Source of the DNA: Comamonadaceae bacterium
GTDB taxonomy: Bacteria; Pseudomonadota; Gammaproteobacteria; Burkholderiales; Burkholderiaceae_C
Direction of reading: 5' to 3'
Assembly: GCA_947374485.1 (NCBI GenBank)
Contig: CANCCF010000217.1
Span: forward strand, 1 to 6,589
DNA length: 6,589 bases
A program made the position numbers and the translations under genes. Numbering within the stretch: position 1 is the first letter of the stretch; every line of letters begins with the position of its first letter. The notes beneath the pieces are model-generated. The model saw only the letters and a program-made list of their open reading frames with translations. It did not search any database and was not told the origin of the DNA. Positions 5,502 through 6,589 of the stretch are shown here, in pieces.

Positions 5502-6589
5502 CAACTTCTTGCGGGCAAACTAAACGCTGTGGTTCGGGTGGTCCTGCGCATCAAGCCATTTGTTAGTTCAGAAGAATCACCCACCAGAATAGCTAACTCA
5601 CGCGATCTGGTTATTGCCGTATAAAGCCATTCACGTGTAACAAGTCTTGAAGGTTCTACCAAGGTGATCACTGAATGTGAACTGCTGCCCTGACTCCTGT
5701 GGCAAGTGATTGCATAGGCAAGTTCGATGTCGTGTTCAGCTTCCTTGGGAAGGGGGCGGGCGGCATTTTCACCATCCCAGTGCACTGTTACTTCTTCTCC
5801 AGCGATGGTGTCAATAACTCCAAGCAACCCGTTAAAGAGGCCATCTTGGTAGCGATTACCTGTGGCCACCACCGGATCTCCAACTGCAACGGTGGCCAAA
5901 GGCCCAAGCCTTCGAACCGGTGTTTTGTTGTCACGAGATTGAAACGCCTGATTGATGTTGATTGATCCGACCGTCTTTCTCATCGCTGCGATCACCATCA
6001 ATTCAACTTTGCCGCGTAACGACCGCTGCACATCATCAATTTTGTTGGAAGGTACAAGGAATACACCTTTTGATTGACCTGTCCAAGGCTTCAATTCAGG
6101 TGCCTCGCCATTTCTAAACATGGACGCAATCTTCGGGATGTCACTGTCCGCTGCCTGACGGAGCACCGTCGTAAGTCGTGCAACTCGTGAGCCTTCTGCG
6201 ACAACGTCATGGAATACTTTGCCAATCCCAACGGGCGGCAGTTGCCCCTCGTCGCCGGCAAGCAGTAACTTGGCTGAGGCGGGCAAGTAATTGAGTAGGT
6301 CGTGAAGGCTAGGAGTATCGAGCATGCCCCCTTCATCGACTACAAGAAGCGTCTTGGGGGTAAAGTCAATGTCATGAACTGGACGTTTGAGTGCTGGGTT
6401 TTCCTCTTTTAACTGCTGCCGCTCAGCCATTCCAATCAAACGCGCAATCGTGTAAGCCAAGCGAGGGCGTGTGGACGTAGAAGCTCCACGCGACAGTGTG
6501 AGCGATGCTTTGCCAGCAAGAGCGCACATAATGACATCCCCGCCAAGCCGTTCCCAGCAGTTGGCAAGTACCTTCATCACCGTGGTTTT
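5501..6589 (-). CDS. RecD/TraA-like superfamily 1B DNA helicase, C-terminal part (5' end outside window)
   Basis: 362 residues are visible. The gene is cut by the right edge inside Walker A: the first three codons in frame read KTT, the end of a GKT-T motif, so the GTG at 6580 is not the real start. Motifs follow in the order expected of RecD2/TraA helicases: an Ia-like GKASLTLSRG (26-35), Walker B VVDEGGML (83-90), GDEGQLPPVG (112-121), the LRQ of motif IV (143-145), an SH3-like insert with GDPVVATGNRYQDGLFNG, motif V AITCHRSQG (293-301) and motif VI YTAITRSR (323-330). The protein would use ATP to move 5' to 3' along single-stranded DNA, in repair or plasmid/island transfer. Variants are DEGG for the usual DEAS and HRSQG for HKSQG. 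From known RecD2 layout, about as much protein is probably missing upstream. No partner genes are visible, so RecD2, a relaxase-fused TraA or a defence/island helicase all remain possible. Confidence 0.88.
   Translation of the reverse strand, partial: KTTVMKVLANCWERLGGDVIMCALAGKASLTLSRGASTSTRPRLAYTIARLIGMAERQQLKEENPALKRPVHDIDFTPKTLLVVDEGGMLDTPSLHDLLNYLPASAKLLLAGDEGQLPPVGIGKVFHDVVAEGSRVARLTTVLRQAADSDIPKIASMFRNGEAPELKPWTGQSKGVFLVPSNKIDDVQRSLRGKVELMVIAAMRKTVGSININQAFQSRDNKTPVRRLGPLATVAVGDPVVATGNRYQDGLFNGLLGVIDTIAGEEVTVHWDGENAARPLPKEAEHDIELAYAITCHRSQGSSSHSVITLVEPSRLVTREWLYTAITRSRELAILVGDSSELTNGLMRRTTRTTAFSLPARS

Noticed and set aside
5151..5523. Two plus-strand open frames of about 70 codons
   Set aside because: They overlap each other in different frames, lack credible ribosome sites, and the second runs into the end of the helicase gene on the opposite strand.

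Overview
The window looks like chromosome of a high-GC betaproteobacterium, probably Burkholderiales and possibly Comamonadaceae. That placement rests on codon and base composition and on the gene set, and could not be tested by a search. Every gene I can support lies on the minus strand, so the window reads right to left.

Right part (6589 to 5501): the C-terminal 362 residues of a superfamily 1B, RecD/TraA-like DNA helicase. The window edge cuts it exactly inside its Walker A motif. Its base composition is visibly less GC-rich than the sugar operon.

Middle (5500 to 4912): about 590 bp with no convincing gene. It holds several inverted repeats, a short direct repeat and a good intrinsic terminator that faces the plus strand, away from all annotated genes. 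Two of the hairpins pair better as plus-strand RNA, so a small plus-strand transcript is possible but unproven.

Left part (4911 to 1): a five-gene carbohydrate-uptake operon. A sigma70-like promoter (-35 at 4911-4906, -10 at 4888-4883, 17-bp spacer) drives a SorC/DeoR-type sugar-sensing regulator (4827-3817). It is followed by a DUF2291 membrane-anchored protein (3740-3084), a double-domain RbsA-type ATPase (3087-1579, with ATGA overlap), an RbsC-type permease (1556-456), and a periplasmic sugar-binding protein (375 to beyond the left edge). The binding protein would capture a sugar or polyol, the permease and ATPase would import it, and the regulator would sense a phosphorylated catabolite and control the operon. 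DUF2291 has no assigned job but is genetically embedded in the transporter. The substrate cannot be read from the sequence. Regulator family and DUF2291 linkage make a polyol or pentose plausible.

The most useful leads are the DUF2291 accessory protein, a 9-bp element shared by the regulator promoter and the leader of the transporter genes, a perfect 14-bp palindrome just before the binding-protein gene, and the plus-strand hairpin-terminator cluster. I found no clearly new biological system.
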